Positions 43,772-53,378 are shown, counted from the stretch's first letter. The stretch: 64,000 nucleotides of DNA from Odoribacter sp. AF15-53 (GCF_003479425.1 NZ_QUHC01000002.1:434001-498000), one strand, 5' to 3'. The notes: generated by a model from the letters alone, not told the origin. Made by a program: numbers and translations.

Positions 43772-45268
43772 TTACTTCCAACCCGGATTCTGGGGTACAT
43801 TATTATACATCAACTCGTAATCGGCTGGCAAAGGGAAGGTATACCGATAATCATTACTTTCTAATGTATAGGTTTTCACTTCATTCGTTGCCTCGTCTTT
43901 TACCTGACGTGAAACCTGAGCCCCGGTTCGTTTCATATCCAACCAGTTCATCTGCTCCTCGTACGCAAACTCTTTACGACGTTCTTTCAGAATTTCCCCT
44001 ATCACATCACTCCCCGAATACCCGGCATACCCGGGGATCTTACTACGTTTAAATTCATTCAACAACTCCAAAGCGCCGTCTTTTCCCTGACGGGCCAAAG
44101 CTTCCGCCTCGATTAACATCAGATCGGAAAAACGGAATAGGGTATGCACGTCATTTGCACTATGGTTATTTGTCATTTGCCACCTAGTTACATATATCTT
44201 TCCGTCTATCTCTTTAAAATAAACCTCTCGACGAATATCATTCTCATCATAAAGACTATACAATTCTTCAGAAGGGCACTGTACCAACAGTTGTTCCGGC
44301 CATCCCCAAGGAGCATAATCATTACCTCCATAAGCGTATATCGCAAAACGTAGCAAAGCAAATTTATGAGGCTTTGTCGTACCTCTCGCAAAAGGAACCG
44401 TCGTCAATTCAAATTGCTCATCAAACGTATTCTCTATGCGCTCTCCGTTTCTCGCCGCTTTAGCATAATACTCGGCCTTACTCCAATCATCCGCTTCTGC
44501 CGCACAAGACCCCGCTTTAAATTGATAGGTTTGAGCAAGAATGGCATATATAATTCTCTTGTTGAAAAACACGTTCCACTCTTCATCAGGAACCGTCTCG
44601 TACTCTAAAACATCCATGAGTTCCCCGATCAGTTTTGCGTATAAATCCGTCTGTTTCCACCTTTTCCCGCCTTGTACGACATCGGCATCAAAATTAAACG
44701 GGATGCCGTATTCATTTTTATCATAAGGGGCGAATAATTGATTCAGACGAAGTAGATAATACGCTCTCATGACTCTCGCATCTCCCGAAATCCTCTCGGC
44801 AATCGTTTTATCGTAATCTGGCACGTTTTCCAAATCCTTCAATACCATATTAACATACCCGACCGACACGAATACCTCTTTCCACAACTCGCTCGGGAAC
44901 AAATAACCTTCCCAATTTTTAATTTCACCGTATTCTTTCAGGAAATTCTGACCACCACGTGCAGGGTTAGCAAAGTCATCAAATAAAAAATTGACCATGT
45001 CCAGATCATTCGTGTATAAAATTGAGGACACGTTATTACGCCTTGTAAACGGATATTGCACGTATTCATCATTAAACCGCACGCTATTACTCACGTACCC
45101 CTTGCAATAACTAGAGGATGTTGTCGCGAATAACAGCGTCGACATCGCATCCCGCACATCACTAATCGTATAAACAACTTTCGTATTTTTAGGTGGCATA
45201 TCCAAAAAATCCGAACACGCCCCCAATAAAAATACTATTGCAAACAATAACAATATATGTCTTTTCAT
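43772..45268 (-). CDS. SusD/RagB family lipoprotein (unit 3)
   Basis: 498 residues. Lipoprotein signal ending LLGACSDFLDMPPKNTKVVYT, SusD helices (RVMRAYYLLRLNQLFAPYDKN, KRIIYAILAQTYQFKAGSC) and the conserved LKERRKEFAYEEQMNWLDMKRTG, ending QNPGWK. Paralogue of 34989-36488. Surface partner of the SusC encoded 11 bases upstream. Confidence 0.94.
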   Translation of the reverse strand: MKRHILLLFAIVFLLGACSDFLDMPPKNTKVVYTISDVRDAMSTLLFATTSSSYCKGYVSNSVRFNDEYVQYPFTRRNNVSSILYTNDLDMVNFLFDDFANPARGGQNFLKEYGEIKNWEGYLFPSELWKEVFVSVGYVNMVLKDLENVPDYDKTIAERISGDARVMRAYYLLRLNQLFAPYDKNEYGIPFNFDADVVQGGKRWKQTDLYAKLIGELMDVLEYETVPDEEWNVFFNKRIIYAILAQTYQFKAGSCAAEADDWSKAEYYAKAARNGERIENTFDEQFELTTVPFARGTTKPHKFALLRFAIYAYGGNDYAPWGWPEQLLVQCPSEELYSLYDENDIRREVYFKEIDGKIYVTRWQMTNNHSANDVHTLFRFSDLMLIEAEALARQGKDGALELLNEFKRSKIPGYAGYSGSDVIGEILKERRKEFAYEEQMNWLDMKRTGAQVSRQVKDEATNEVKTYTLESNDYRYTFPLPADYELMYNNVPQNPGWK

Positions 45269-45279
45269 AATCCTTATAA

Positions 45280-48200
45280 TTAAATACCTATTGATAATGA
45301 GAATGTATATGAACGGGCACTTGGATACGTGAAAGCACCTTTCGTCTCCGGGTCTATACCTCTGAATTTCGTCAACGTGAAAACATTCGCCATATTCAAA
45401 TTAAAACGGGCCCTAGTGATACGTAGTTTAGCGCATATCGCCGGATCCAAGTTATAACCCAACGAAATATTATTACATTTCAGGTAATCGCCTTTCTCAA
45501 ACCGGAAATCAAACAATTGATACAAGTACTCCGTTCTGCTGGTTCCGTACTTGGGAATATCGGTGATATCACCCGGTTTTCTCCAACGATTGGCTTCAAT
45601 TTTCAATAAGTTCCTCGCAGTAGCCCCAGCCGTACCACCCGATGCATAATACTGGAAAGAGCGAGCCAAATGTCCCGTCATGTAAGTAAATTGCGCAAAA
45701 AGACTGAATCGCTTGTAATTAAACTGGGTTGTAAAACCTCCGGTGATCGGTGGATCACTTCGCCCCAGATATCCCCTAGAAGCATTCGCCAGTTGCGTGG
45801 TCAAGTCACTATCCATGTTATAAACATACTTCCCTTCCGAATTCAAGGCTCCCAAACGGTTTCCGTCATCATCGAATCCGTCCACGTAAGCCAACGTGTT
45901 GCCCGTGTATGGATCAACTCCCGCAAATTTATACCCGTAAAACGCTTTCACAGGACGTCCCTGAATATATAAATTATATATGGACTCGAAAGTAGAATTC
46001 GTACTGGCAGAAACCTCATCTAGCCCCTGGTAGTAGGTCTCGGTAACCTTATCTTTATTTTTGGTAAAATTGACCGAAGTTACCCAGCTAAAATCCGTCG
46101 TGCGCACGTTTAGCGTCCGCAGGCTGATCTCCCAACCTTTATTATTTAGGGAGGCCACGTTAGCTGACACGGAAACCCGTCCTGTCGAGGCCGCAATCTT
46201 TTTATCATCCAATAGATTCCGGGTATCGTTATCATAATAATTCACGACCAGATTTATCCGGTTATTAAACAACGAGGCATCAAAACCGATGTTCCGATTC
46301 TCCTGACGTTGCCATTTGATAGAGGGATTAGAAGGATCATAGCGGTCCATGATCTTTTCCCCGTTATACGAGTAATTATTCACCTTACGCAAGACAGAGA
46401 AGGGCAAAGCGTTACGATCAATACTCCCGACAAAACCGTATGATACCCTGAAAGCGAATTGATTAATAAATCCGAAGCGAGTCATAAAAGGCTCGTTATG
46501 GAGATTCCACTTACCACTCACGTTCCAAAGCGGGGAAAAGCGATTCTTCGTTCCGATAATATCCACCCCGTCCAGACGGGCACTTCCTTGCAACACGTAA
46601 CGATCTTTATAACTGTAAGATCCCGTCATAAACAACGATACGCTTCTATCCTGCGTTTCGGAATGTGATCCCAAACTTGACAAGGCATCAGCAAATGAAG
46701 TTTTAAGCGTCATTCCCGCCAGGTCCGGATAACTTGCCACCCCATAGACATCACTCCATTCCGGAATCATACTAGAGAAACCATACCCTTTCGAAGAAGA
46801 GACTTCCTGCCCCAGATAAGCGTTTATATAATGATCACCTTCAGAGAATCCACGGGCAAATTCAAGCTGATTCCGAATTGTCCATTGTTGAGAACGAGAA
46901 GTCGATTCCCGAATCATTCCGTTATTCATGTCATCCGGAACTTCTCCCTCCGAGTATAAATTACTCAACCAAGAAGCGGCCTTCGAGGCATACGACCCCG
47001 GAACTAACTCTTTTGTCATGTGATTATTGGAATTTGAGAAAGTTCCCATAGAAGAGAGCATTAACCCCTCTATAATCTTGAATTCAAGTTTCAGACTAAC
47101 CTGATTACTTAAATATCTTGATTTTGATGTATTCTCATTCAAGTCTTTCAAAATATTAAAATCATACTTGTATCCATCCCGAATAGAACTGAGTGTCGAG
47201 TAAGAACTACGATCATACTCGTAATTTCCGTTTTCATCATAAGGACGCTCGTAAGTATTCGCATAAGTCGCGTAATCCAACGGATTCACGGGAGAAGCGG
47301 AACTACGATCATTACGCAAACTACTGCGTACATCAAAATGTACTCTCAAGAATTTATTAAAATCATGGGTTAATTTCATGGAAGCTCCCATACTCTCGTA
47401 TTTGTTGTTCGGCATCACTCCTTCCTGCGACAAATAAGAAAGGCTCCCGTAATACTGGGTTGTTTCATTACCTCCCGATAGAGAGATACTATAATTCTGC
47501 GTGTGGGCTACCCGAAAAATCTTATCAAACCAATTCGTGTTGATCTTGCTCAATTTCTCGATCTCCGTCTCGGCATCCTCCCTTGACATGATTCCACTAT
47601 CGACCTTTCTCAATAATTGATATACCCGTCCACCGATATTCAATCCCGGAAAATCTTCATATATACCTCTCTCAAAAGCAATTTTCTCTTTTGAATTCAT
47701 CATTTTCAGACGATTATCCGGAGCCTCGCTCAAACCGAAAGAAGCTTGTATATTTATATAAGAACGTCCTACCGTTCCCCGCTTCGTGGTTACCACGATC
47801 ACGCCATTCGCTGCCCGGGAACCATAGATAGCCGTTGCCGCAGCATCTTTCAACACCGTAATACTCTCAATATCATCCGGGGGAATATTCCCGATACCGC
47901 TTGTCAGAACCGTTTCTTCAAACTCCGTTCCCCCCATACTCACCTCCGGCACGTTCCCGGTAAGCGGCATCCCGTCCACAATCCAAATCGGATTCGTGTC
48001 GCCGGTCAAAGAATTGATCCCGCGGATTCGTATACGGGCTTGTGCCCCGGGTCTTCCGGATAAATTCATCACCGCCACTCCGGCCATCTGTCCCTTCAAC
48101 ACATCCTCCACGCTCGTGTATCCCTTGTTAGCGATATCTTTCGAAGTTACGACTTCCACCGATCCCGTCATCCGTTCTTTCTTAATTTCCTGATAACCGG

Positions 48201-48822
48201 TCACGACAACTTCATCCACTTCCGTCGTGTTCTCCTCTAATACAACAACAATCGGTTTATCCTGCTTTTTATACACCACGTCTTTCGTCTTCATCCCGAT
48301 AAAAGTAAACCGCAGGATGATCGTATCTTGTTCGGGTATCGTCAACGTGAACTCACCCTTCACGTCTGTCGCAACACCCACGGTTGTCCCCTTCAACAAG
48401 ACCGAGACTCCCGGCAGGGATTCCCCCTTCTTATCCTTCACGATACCTTTAATCACGATCTTCTTCACGTCGTTCTGCAAACTATTTCTTCTTTCCGAGA
48501 TCAGGATATAATTATCCCGAATAGAATAGTTGTATTTATTGCCCAACACCTGTCCCAAGATTTCTTCCAACGTACCATTCGGGGAAGTTAAAGAAACACT
48601 TTCTTTCACATCCAGAATAGCCGTGTTGTAAAAAAACTCGTAATGGCTCTGTTTCTTGATCTGTCTAAAAATAGACTCGATCGTTCCGCTCTTCACATTA
48701 AAAATCTCTTGTGATTTTTGGGAATAGCTATCTCTTGCCCAAATGCTAGAGGCGGAAATCAATAATAGTAAAAAAAGATTTCGCATGTACCTCAAAATTT
48801 TACACATCCATTTTTTTTTCAT
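45280..48822 (-). CDS. SusC/RagA TonB-linked receptor with STN domain (unit 3)
   Basis: 1180 residues from the ATG at 48822, the position matching the unit 2 start; a longer frame to 48843 would run through the conserved TACCTTTG box. Signal peptide, STN domain (FNVKSGTIESIFRQIKKQSHYEFFYN), carboxypeptidase-regulatory-like domain (IKGIVKDKKGESLPGVSVLLKG), plug (IRIRGINSLTGDTNPIWIVDG) and barrel ending YTFSLSIGI. The barrel loops differ from unit 2 in scattered places (for example around the LRKVNNYSYNGEKIMDRYDPSN segment), which may reflect a changed ligand. Confidence 0.95.
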   Translation of the reverse strand: MKKKWMCKILRYMRNLFLLLLISASSIWARDSYSQKSQEIFNVKSGTIESIFRQIKKQSHYEFFYNTAILDVKESVSLTSPNGTLEEILGQVLGNKYNYSIRDNYILISERRNSLQNDVKKIVIKGIVKDKKGESLPGVSVLLKGTTVGVATDVKGEFTLTIPEQDTIILRFTFIGMKTKDVVYKKQDKPIVVVLEENTTEVDEVVVTGYQEIKKERMTGSVEVVTSKDIANKGYTSVEDVLKGQMAGVAVMNLSGRPGAQARIRIRGINSLTGDTNPIWIVDGMPLTGNVPEVSMGGTEFEETVLTSGIGNIPPDDIESITVLKDAAATAIYGSRAANGVIVVTTKRGTVGRSYINIQASFGLSEAPDNRLKMMNSKEKIAFERGIYEDFPGLNIGGRVYQLLRKVDSGIMSREDAETEIEKLSKINTNWFDKIFRVAHTQNYSISLSGGNETTQYYGSLSYLSQEGVMPNNKYESMGASMKLTHDFNKFLRVHFDVRSSLRNDRSSASPVNPLDYATYANTYERPYDENGNYEYDRSSYSTLSSIRDGYKYDFNILKDLNENTSKSRYLSNQVSLKLEFKIIEGLMLSSMGTFSNSNNHMTKELVPGSYASKAASWLSNLYSEGEVPDDMNNGMIRESTSRSQQWTIRNQLEFARGFSEGDHYINAYLGQEVSSSKGYGFSSMIPEWSDVYGVASYPDLAGMTLKTSFADALSSLGSHSETQDRSVSLFMTGSYSYKDRYVLQGSARLDGVDIIGTKNRFSPLWNVSGKWNLHNEPFMTRFGFINQFAFRVSYGFVGSIDRNALPFSVLRKVNNYSYNGEKIMDRYDPSNPSIKWQRQENRNIGFDASLFNNRINLVVNYYDNDTRNLLDDKKIAASTGRVSVSANVASLNNKGWEISLRTLNVRTTDFSWVTSVNFTKNKDKVTETYYQGLDEVSASTNSTFESIYNLYIQGRPVKAFYGYKFAGVDPYTGNTLAYVDGFDDDGNRLGALNSEGKYVYNMDSDLTTQLANASRGYLGRSDPPITGGFTTQFNYKRFSLFAQFTYMTGHLARSFQYYASGGTAGATARNLLKIEANRWRKPGDITDIPKYGTSRTEYLYQLFDFRFEKGDYLKCNNISLGYNLDPAICAKLRITRARFNLNMANVFTLTKFRGIDPETKGAFTYPSARSYTFSLSIGI

Positions 48823-48835
48823 ACCTTTGTTATTA

Positions 48836-48932
48836 TGGTTCATAATTCATTCCCGAAAAAGTTTAGTCGACGTATTTCGTGAATGGTATTTATTGTTACA
48901 GGGAGGGTGAGAGCTCCCTGTTTTCTTTTATT
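48836..48932 (+). ncRNA. Predicted antisense RNA opposite the susC leader (unit 3)
   Basis: Plus-strand -7 box TACCTTTG (48822-48829) overlaps the susC start codon; about 75 bases on, ACAGGGAG (48898-48905) pairs with CTCCCTGT (48914-48921) around loop GGTGAGA, followed by TTTCTTTTATTT at the fecR stop. The same loop and position occur in unit 2. A weaker stem (CGAAA/TTTCG) lies between. The transcript is predicted, not observed. Confidence 0.55.
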
Positions 48933-50043
48933 TATGTGATATTCTTATTCTTTTTCCTGACACATCAAATTCGACATCTGTCACGGTCGCGATCATTTCC
49001 AACAAATAATTCGCCGAACGATCTTTCTCCGCCGCCCCGCTGAATCGCAAATCACGCAAGGAATCATCCGCGTATTCCACCGTGCAATCATACCAACGAT
49101 TCAACTTGCACATGATGTCTTCCAATCGCATATTTTCAAATTTGAACTTTCCGTGCATCCACGAGATATATAATTCTGGATCTTCTTCCTTGACTTTCAC
49201 TTTCCCATCACATTTTATATATTTAAACGTCGAACCCGGTTCCAAAACATACTTCTCCTCCCCATCATACCGGTTCACGATCACCTGTCCCTCGATCAGC
49301 GTGGTCGTTACCCGACGATCCTCCAAGTAATCAGACACATTAAAAGATGTTCCCGTCACCCGTACATTCAGATTTGTTGTTTTCACAAAAAAAGGAACGG
49401 CAGACTTCGCCACGTCAAAATAGGCTTCCCCATCCAATTCTACCGTCCGGCTATCTCCCGCAAAAGGAACCAGGTATCTCAATGATGAACATGAATTCAA
49501 TCGAACCCTGGAACCATCTGACAAAAGCACCAGATACTCGCCTCCCGTGGGTACGGTGATTTTATTATACACGGGAACCACTTCATTCTCTTTCACTTTC
49601 GTGTAATCCAATACTCTCGAAGAATCATTCTCGATCACCCGTCCCCCCTGTTCCTCGATCGTCGCTGTTCCTGTCAACGGGATATTCTGCCCGTTACTCA
49701 ATTCCAGTACAACAATCCCTTTCGCGGGAAGTAACTCCTGACGAGCCATTTCCAACGTTTTCTCCGGACTATTCTCTTGTTCCAAATAGAAAAGCCCGCC
49801 CCCCACGCTAAACAAAACAATTAATGCGGCAGCATAACAAAGAAACAATCTTCGTCCCCTTCCCTGCACCTTATTCTCTATCGAACGCCACAACTGATCC
49901 AATTTTCCCTGTGGTATTTCAGGCAACCGCTCAACTTCATCATCGTATTGTTGATACCAACGGATAATCTGAACTTTCTCTTCCGGAGTACAAGTATTCT
50001 CCCGGTACTTTTTTAATAAATCGTATATTTCATTTACTCCCAT
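48928..50043 (-). CDS. FecR family anti-sigma factor (unit 3)
   Basis: 371 residues starting MGVNEIYDLLKKYREN. Sigma-binding helices at the N-terminus, membrane helix about 75-95 (LFLCYAAALIVLFSVGGGLFYL), FecR domain (VPTGGEYLVLLSDGSRVRLNSCSSLRYL) and C-terminal DUF4974 (RLEDIMCKLNRWYDCTVEYADDSLRDLRFSGAAEKDRSANYLLE). Paralogue of the unit 2 protein. It lies 50 bases after the sigma gene. Confidence 0.94.
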   Translation of the reverse strand: MGVNEIYDLLKKYRENTCTPEEKVQIIRWYQQYDDEVERLPEIPQGKLDQLWRSIENKVQGRGRRLFLCYAAALIVLFSVGGGLFYLEQENSPEKTLEMARQELLPAKGIVVLELSNGQNIPLTGTATIEEQGGRVIENDSSRVLDYTKVKENEVVPVYNKITVPTGGEYLVLLSDGSRVRLNSCSSLRYLVPFAGDSRTVELDGEAYFDVAKSAVPFFVKTTNLNVRVTGTSFNVSDYLEDRRVTTTLIEGQVIVNRYDGEEKYVLEPGSTFKYIKCDGKVKVKEEDPELYISWMHGKFKFENMRLEDIMCKLNRWYDCTVEYADDSLRDLRFSGAAEKDRSANYLLEMIATVTDVEFDVSGKRIRISHK

Positions 50044-50093
50044 ATTATTCCCTTTTACTAATAGGACATTTCGTGGAATAAGGGAGTACTAGT

Positions 50094-50651
50094 CTATAAA
50101 CAAAAATTTTTTCGATTTATCTCTTTTCGTAACCTTTTCAAGATATCTGTCAATTGATTTTTAACCGTTTGTTCCGACACAGATAACCGTTCTGCTATTT
50201 CTTTCACCGATAAATGCTGTTCGCGACTAAGCAAATACACGTCTCTCAACCTAGGGGGAAATTTACGAACCAGATCTTTGATCTGATCATCCAGATCCGA
50301 GGCGACAATCCTTACCCAGGTATAGTCATCCACCTCACTCACGCCCTCTTGCGATATCTCGTGATAGCGATCCCGAATTTGCTCCTTTTTAATGGAATTC
50401 AATATATGGTTTCTCAGCCAGACTAAAAGATAATTCTTCACGGATGAAGTTATTTCTATCGTTTCTCTTTTCTCCCACACCTGAATAAAAAAGTCCTGAA
50501 AGATATCATCCGCATCAAAAGAAGATTTCACCCGGACCAGAATGTTACGATAAATCAGATTAGAATAACGGGCATACAAATCCCGGAAAGCAGAAACTTT
50601 GCCTTCCCGAATACCTTTAATAATATCTATATCCGATTTATCTGATAACAT
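50094..50651 (-). CDS. ECF RNA polymerase sigma factor (unit 3)
   Basis: 185 residues. Region 2 (FRDLYARYSNLIYRNILVRVKSSFDADDIFQDFFIQVWEKR) and region 4 (FPPRLRDVYLLSREQHLSVKEIAERLSVSEQTVKNQLTDILKRLR) are intact. Sister of the unit 2 sigma factor, close enough that cross-recognition of the two susC promoters is plausible. It has its own housekeeping promoter at 50686-50716. Confidence 0.94.
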   Translation of the reverse strand: MLSDKSDIDIIKGIREGKVSAFRDLYARYSNLIYRNILVRVKSSFDADDIFQDFFIQVWEKRETIEITSSVKNYLLVWLRNHILNSIKKEQIRDRYHEISQEGVSEVDDYTWVRIVASDLDDQIKDLVRKFPPRLRDVYLLSREQHLSVKEIAERLSVSEQTVKNQLTDILKRLRKEINRKNFCL

Positions 50652-50685
50652 CTAAATTTTTCCCAATGCACACGTTTATGATAAT

Positions 50686-50716
50686 CAAATATAACGTTTA
50701 AAGTAATACGTCCCAA
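50686..50716 (-). promoter_or_regulatory. Promoter of the unit 3 sigma-fecR genes
   Basis: On the minus strand TTG (50716-50714), a 20-base spacer and TATATTTG (50693-50686), about 35 bases before the sigma start. Confidence 0.55.
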
Positions 50717-50819
50717 GTATAAATACAACTTTTCCGCTAATTATCAATACCTAACAAATCGTTAGTTATATTTTATATTCAAGTAAATCATTCCAGAAAT
50801 AGGCTTTCCAGTATACCTT

Positions 50820-50915
50820 TCACCTGCTTTTCATACCAAAACTACCCACTATCGTAAAACTATCACATCCGGCCAATAAAACCAAAGGAAGGATAAAGAA
50901 AAAAATCTGTTTCAT
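50820..50915 (-). pseudogene. N-terminal remnant of a TlpA/DUF4369-type lipoprotein gene
   Basis: 31 codons from ATG 50915: a lipoprotein signal MKQIFFFILPLVLLAGC, then DSFTIVGSFGMKSR and TGA. After the TGA the frame reads KVYW. This mirrors the start of the TlpA lipoprotein at 22621-23814 (C, YRINGSV, GMKVYL). It is probably the head of a decayed gene; a short lipopeptide is the alternative. Confidence 0.5.
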
Positions 50916-50994
50916 TCGTCTTTTATTAATTCCACAACCTGTATCAAATAAAAGACAATTGGAAAGCGAGTAAAGTACTATTTAAAATACAAAA

Positions 50995-53292
50995 TTATTT
51001 TTCAACTAATTTCAAGTGCAACGGATGGCGCACCACGAAACGAGCTCCTTTTTTGTAATCTCCGTCCACCCAGATATCTCCGCCCATCATCGTAATCGTC
51101 AATTTACAGATAGCTAATCCCAACCCGGTTCCCTGAACATATTCATCCAATTTCTCGAAACGTTCGAATACCTTCTTCTGCTTGTCCTCTGGGATTCCTC
51201 GTCCCGTGTCGGTCACGCTGAAATAGATACAATCTTCCGCTTCATTAATTTCAAAACCCAACGTGATACTTCCCTGTTCCGTGAATTTATTCGCATTCGA
51301 CAACAAATTAATCAATATCTGTTGCAAACGTTGGATATCAGTAATCAATAAGAACTCATTGCAAGGAGCCTCATACACGTATTCAACGGAATCTCTCTTT
51401 CCGTAACTTGTCGTGGCTAAAATACTCTGCCCCAGAGAAACGAGTTCAACCTCCTCGTAAGACAATTTTAAACGTCCTGTTTCCAAACGGGATATATCCA
51501 ATATATCATTGATCAACCGGAGTAACAAATCCGAATTCTTTTGTATAATAGACACGTACTCCTGACGACTCTCCGCATCACAATCATCCGAAGTCAACAC
51601 CCCGGAGAATCCCACGATAGCATTCAACGGGGTACGAATCTCGTGGCTCATGTTAGCCAAGAAAGCCGATTTTAACCGATCGGATTCTTCCGCCTTCTCT
51701 TTCGCCTCCCGCAATTCGAGTTCAACCTGTTTCTGTTTGGTCATATCCTCCATACGCATCACCACTCCCAGCAACTTGTTCTCATCATTGAAAACGGGAT
51801 TTGCCAACATGTACACGTAATAATCGCCCTGCTTCACGACAATATCGGCAACTTTTCCGGTCTTCATGGCCAGCACAACCGGGCAATAAGTACAAGGTTC
51901 GCTCCGCCCCCGCAATGCTTCATAACAAACACGCCCTTTAGAATTCCTGATTTTTAAAGGATCTATGTTAAAATCAATCCCGTTATGCCACTTTATCGTG
52001 AAATCCGGATTAATAAACTTAATCCCGGAATTAACATTATTCAGGATCAAGGTATTATCCTTCTGAGCCTGTAACAACGCATCTTTAAAACGTTTGGTTT
52101 TGAAGAAATAATACAAGGCCAGCAAAAAACCGAACAACAAAAGCAGGAATGCTGCCGCAACCCCCATGATCTGGTATTTATATTCTTCAAAATAAGATAA
52201 TTTCTTATTATAAAAGACCGCATTTTTTGTTATCGCTTTGTTCAAGAAACTACCTTGATTCAGTTTGATATAATCAAAACAATACTCGTTGGGGATCATT
52301 TGCATTCCATTAGCAAGTAAAGCCGTATCTTGTGACTCCAAAGCCAATGCCTGGCGAGCAATATCCTTCCCTATCGTCCTGTATTGTGGAATACATCCCC
52401 CGATGGCCCAGTGGCCCAGTCCGATAGAAGTAACCGTGAACGCCGGAACTTTAGGATTGGCCATCATCATAGAATACGTGGCATTTCGCATGAAATAACC
52501 ATCATTCTTATCCACTCGCCACGTACCCAATAGAATTGCCGTATTTTCCGGCAAACGGGATATTTCATCACACATCGAATAAATCGTATATTTCCGTCCA
52601 TCCAACAGGATCAAATTTAAATCCGGATATTTCTCTTTCATCTCTTTTTTCACGAAAGCCTGCAAAGAAACACCCCCGTAACTATTGTCCGAAATGAACG
52701 CAATATTCTTCGTCTTCGGGTAAAAATCCAACACCAACTGCACGTTTGTCGCAAGATCATACTCGTAAGCAAAACCGAACACGTTAAACTGTCTCACACT
52801 ATCGGTCACGACATCCACGCTTTCAGCTTCCCAATTCTCCAGATCTTCGCCTTCATGTGGCAACAAAACGGCATTCCGACTCACCATTCCGCCAATTATC
52901 GGGACATCCCGGGTTATTAACGTATCCTGTGACAAGTAAGACGTCCAAGCCTCCTGCCCCAACAAAACAATCAACTTCGGTAAATTTTTCCCTGTATACT
53001 TAGACAAGATGTCTCCCATTCGATTTTCCCACTGGAAGGCTTCCGAGAAACTCTTACAGTTCATATTCTCGATAGTCACCACGGATTTACCCCCCAACCG
53101 ATTATACTCATCCATAAATTCGGATATATTACGGGCGGTTTGCGGAGTCTCCGGATTATAGGAACTTATAATCAATATTAAAGAATCTGGAGCAAGAGTC
53201 TCACCCTTTGTTGTCCAACTAACGAACAACAACAGACCTAACATGCTTGCATGTATAAAGTACCTATATAGCTTAAAAAGAAATTCCAACAT
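50995..53292 (-). CDS. Sensor histidine kinase with periplasmic binding-protein-like sensor and PAS domain
   Basis: 765 residues. Signal or first helix (about 10-28), then a periplasmic domain (about 33-345) resembling ABC-type substrate-binding proteins (LILIISSYNPETPQTARNISEF; LPKLIVLLGQEAW; YPKTKNIAFISDNSYGG), a membrane helix at about 375-398, a PAS domain (about 410-530) with the unusual VCYEALRGRSEPCTYCPVVLAMK, a HisKA domain with NMSHEIRTPLNAIVGFSG near 545-560, and HATPase_c (N box NLLSNANKFT; DTGRGIPEDKQ; GTGLGLAICK). No receiver domain is fused and no response regulator adjoins. It has its own promoter. Confidence 0.9.
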   Translation of the reverse strand: MLEFLFKLYRYFIHASMLGLLLFVSWTTKGETLAPDSLILIISSYNPETPQTARNISEFMDEYNRLGGKSVVTIENMNCKSFSEAFQWENRMGDILSKYTGKNLPKLIVLLGQEAWTSYLSQDTLITRDVPIIGGMVSRNAVLLPHEGEDLENWEAESVDVVTDSVRQFNVFGFAYEYDLATNVQLVLDFYPKTKNIAFISDNSYGGVSLQAFVKKEMKEKYPDLNLILLDGRKYTIYSMCDEISRLPENTAILLGTWRVDKNDGYFMRNATYSMMMANPKVPAFTVTSIGLGHWAIGGCIPQYRTIGKDIARQALALESQDTALLANGMQMIPNEYCFDYIKLNQGSFLNKAITKNAVFYNKKLSYFEEYKYQIMGVAAAFLLLLFGFLLALYYFFKTKRFKDALLQAQKDNTLILNNVNSGIKFINPDFTIKWHNGIDFNIDPLKIRNSKGRVCYEALRGRSEPCTYCPVVLAMKTGKVADIVVKQGDYYVYMLANPVFNDENKLLGVVMRMEDMTKQKQVELELREAKEKAEESDRLKSAFLANMSHEIRTPLNAIVGFSGVLTSDDCDAESRQEYVSIIQKNSDLLLRLINDILDISRLETGRLKLSYEEVELVSLGQSILATTSYGKRDSVEYVYEAPCNEFLLITDIQRLQQILINLLSNANKFTEQGSITLGFEINEAEDCIYFSVTDTGRGIPEDKQKKVFERFEKLDEYVQGTGLGLAICKLTITMMGGDIWVDGDYKKGARFVVRHPLHLKLVEK

Positions 53293-53310
53293 CTTCTAAT
53301 TGTAACCTCG

Positions 53311-53344
53311 CAAAGATATTAATTTTCACATAAAATCAACCAAA
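53311..53344 (-). promoter_or_regulatory. Promoter of the sensor kinase gene
   Basis: On the minus strand TTTG (53344-53341), a 22-base spacer and TATCTTTG (53318-53311), 19 bases before the start codon. Confidence 0.6.
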
Positions 53345-53370
53345 ATTCATGCTTTTCCTACAAAAAGATA

Positions 53371-53378
53371 TATCTTTG
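53371..53378 (+). promoter_or_regulatory. -7 box of the GT2-DUF4922-SpoIID-AmpG set
   Basis: TATCTTTG on the plus strand, with T-rich sequence upstream at 53351-53356. Predicted transcription start is near 53385, just before the GT2 start codons at 53392 and 53404. Confidence 0.55.

Larger units (their letters stand above)
50652..50994. other. 343-base spacer
   Basis: Contains the unit 3 sigma promoter (50686-50716) and a truncated lipoprotein start (50820-50915). Nothing else is supported. Confidence 0.6.
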
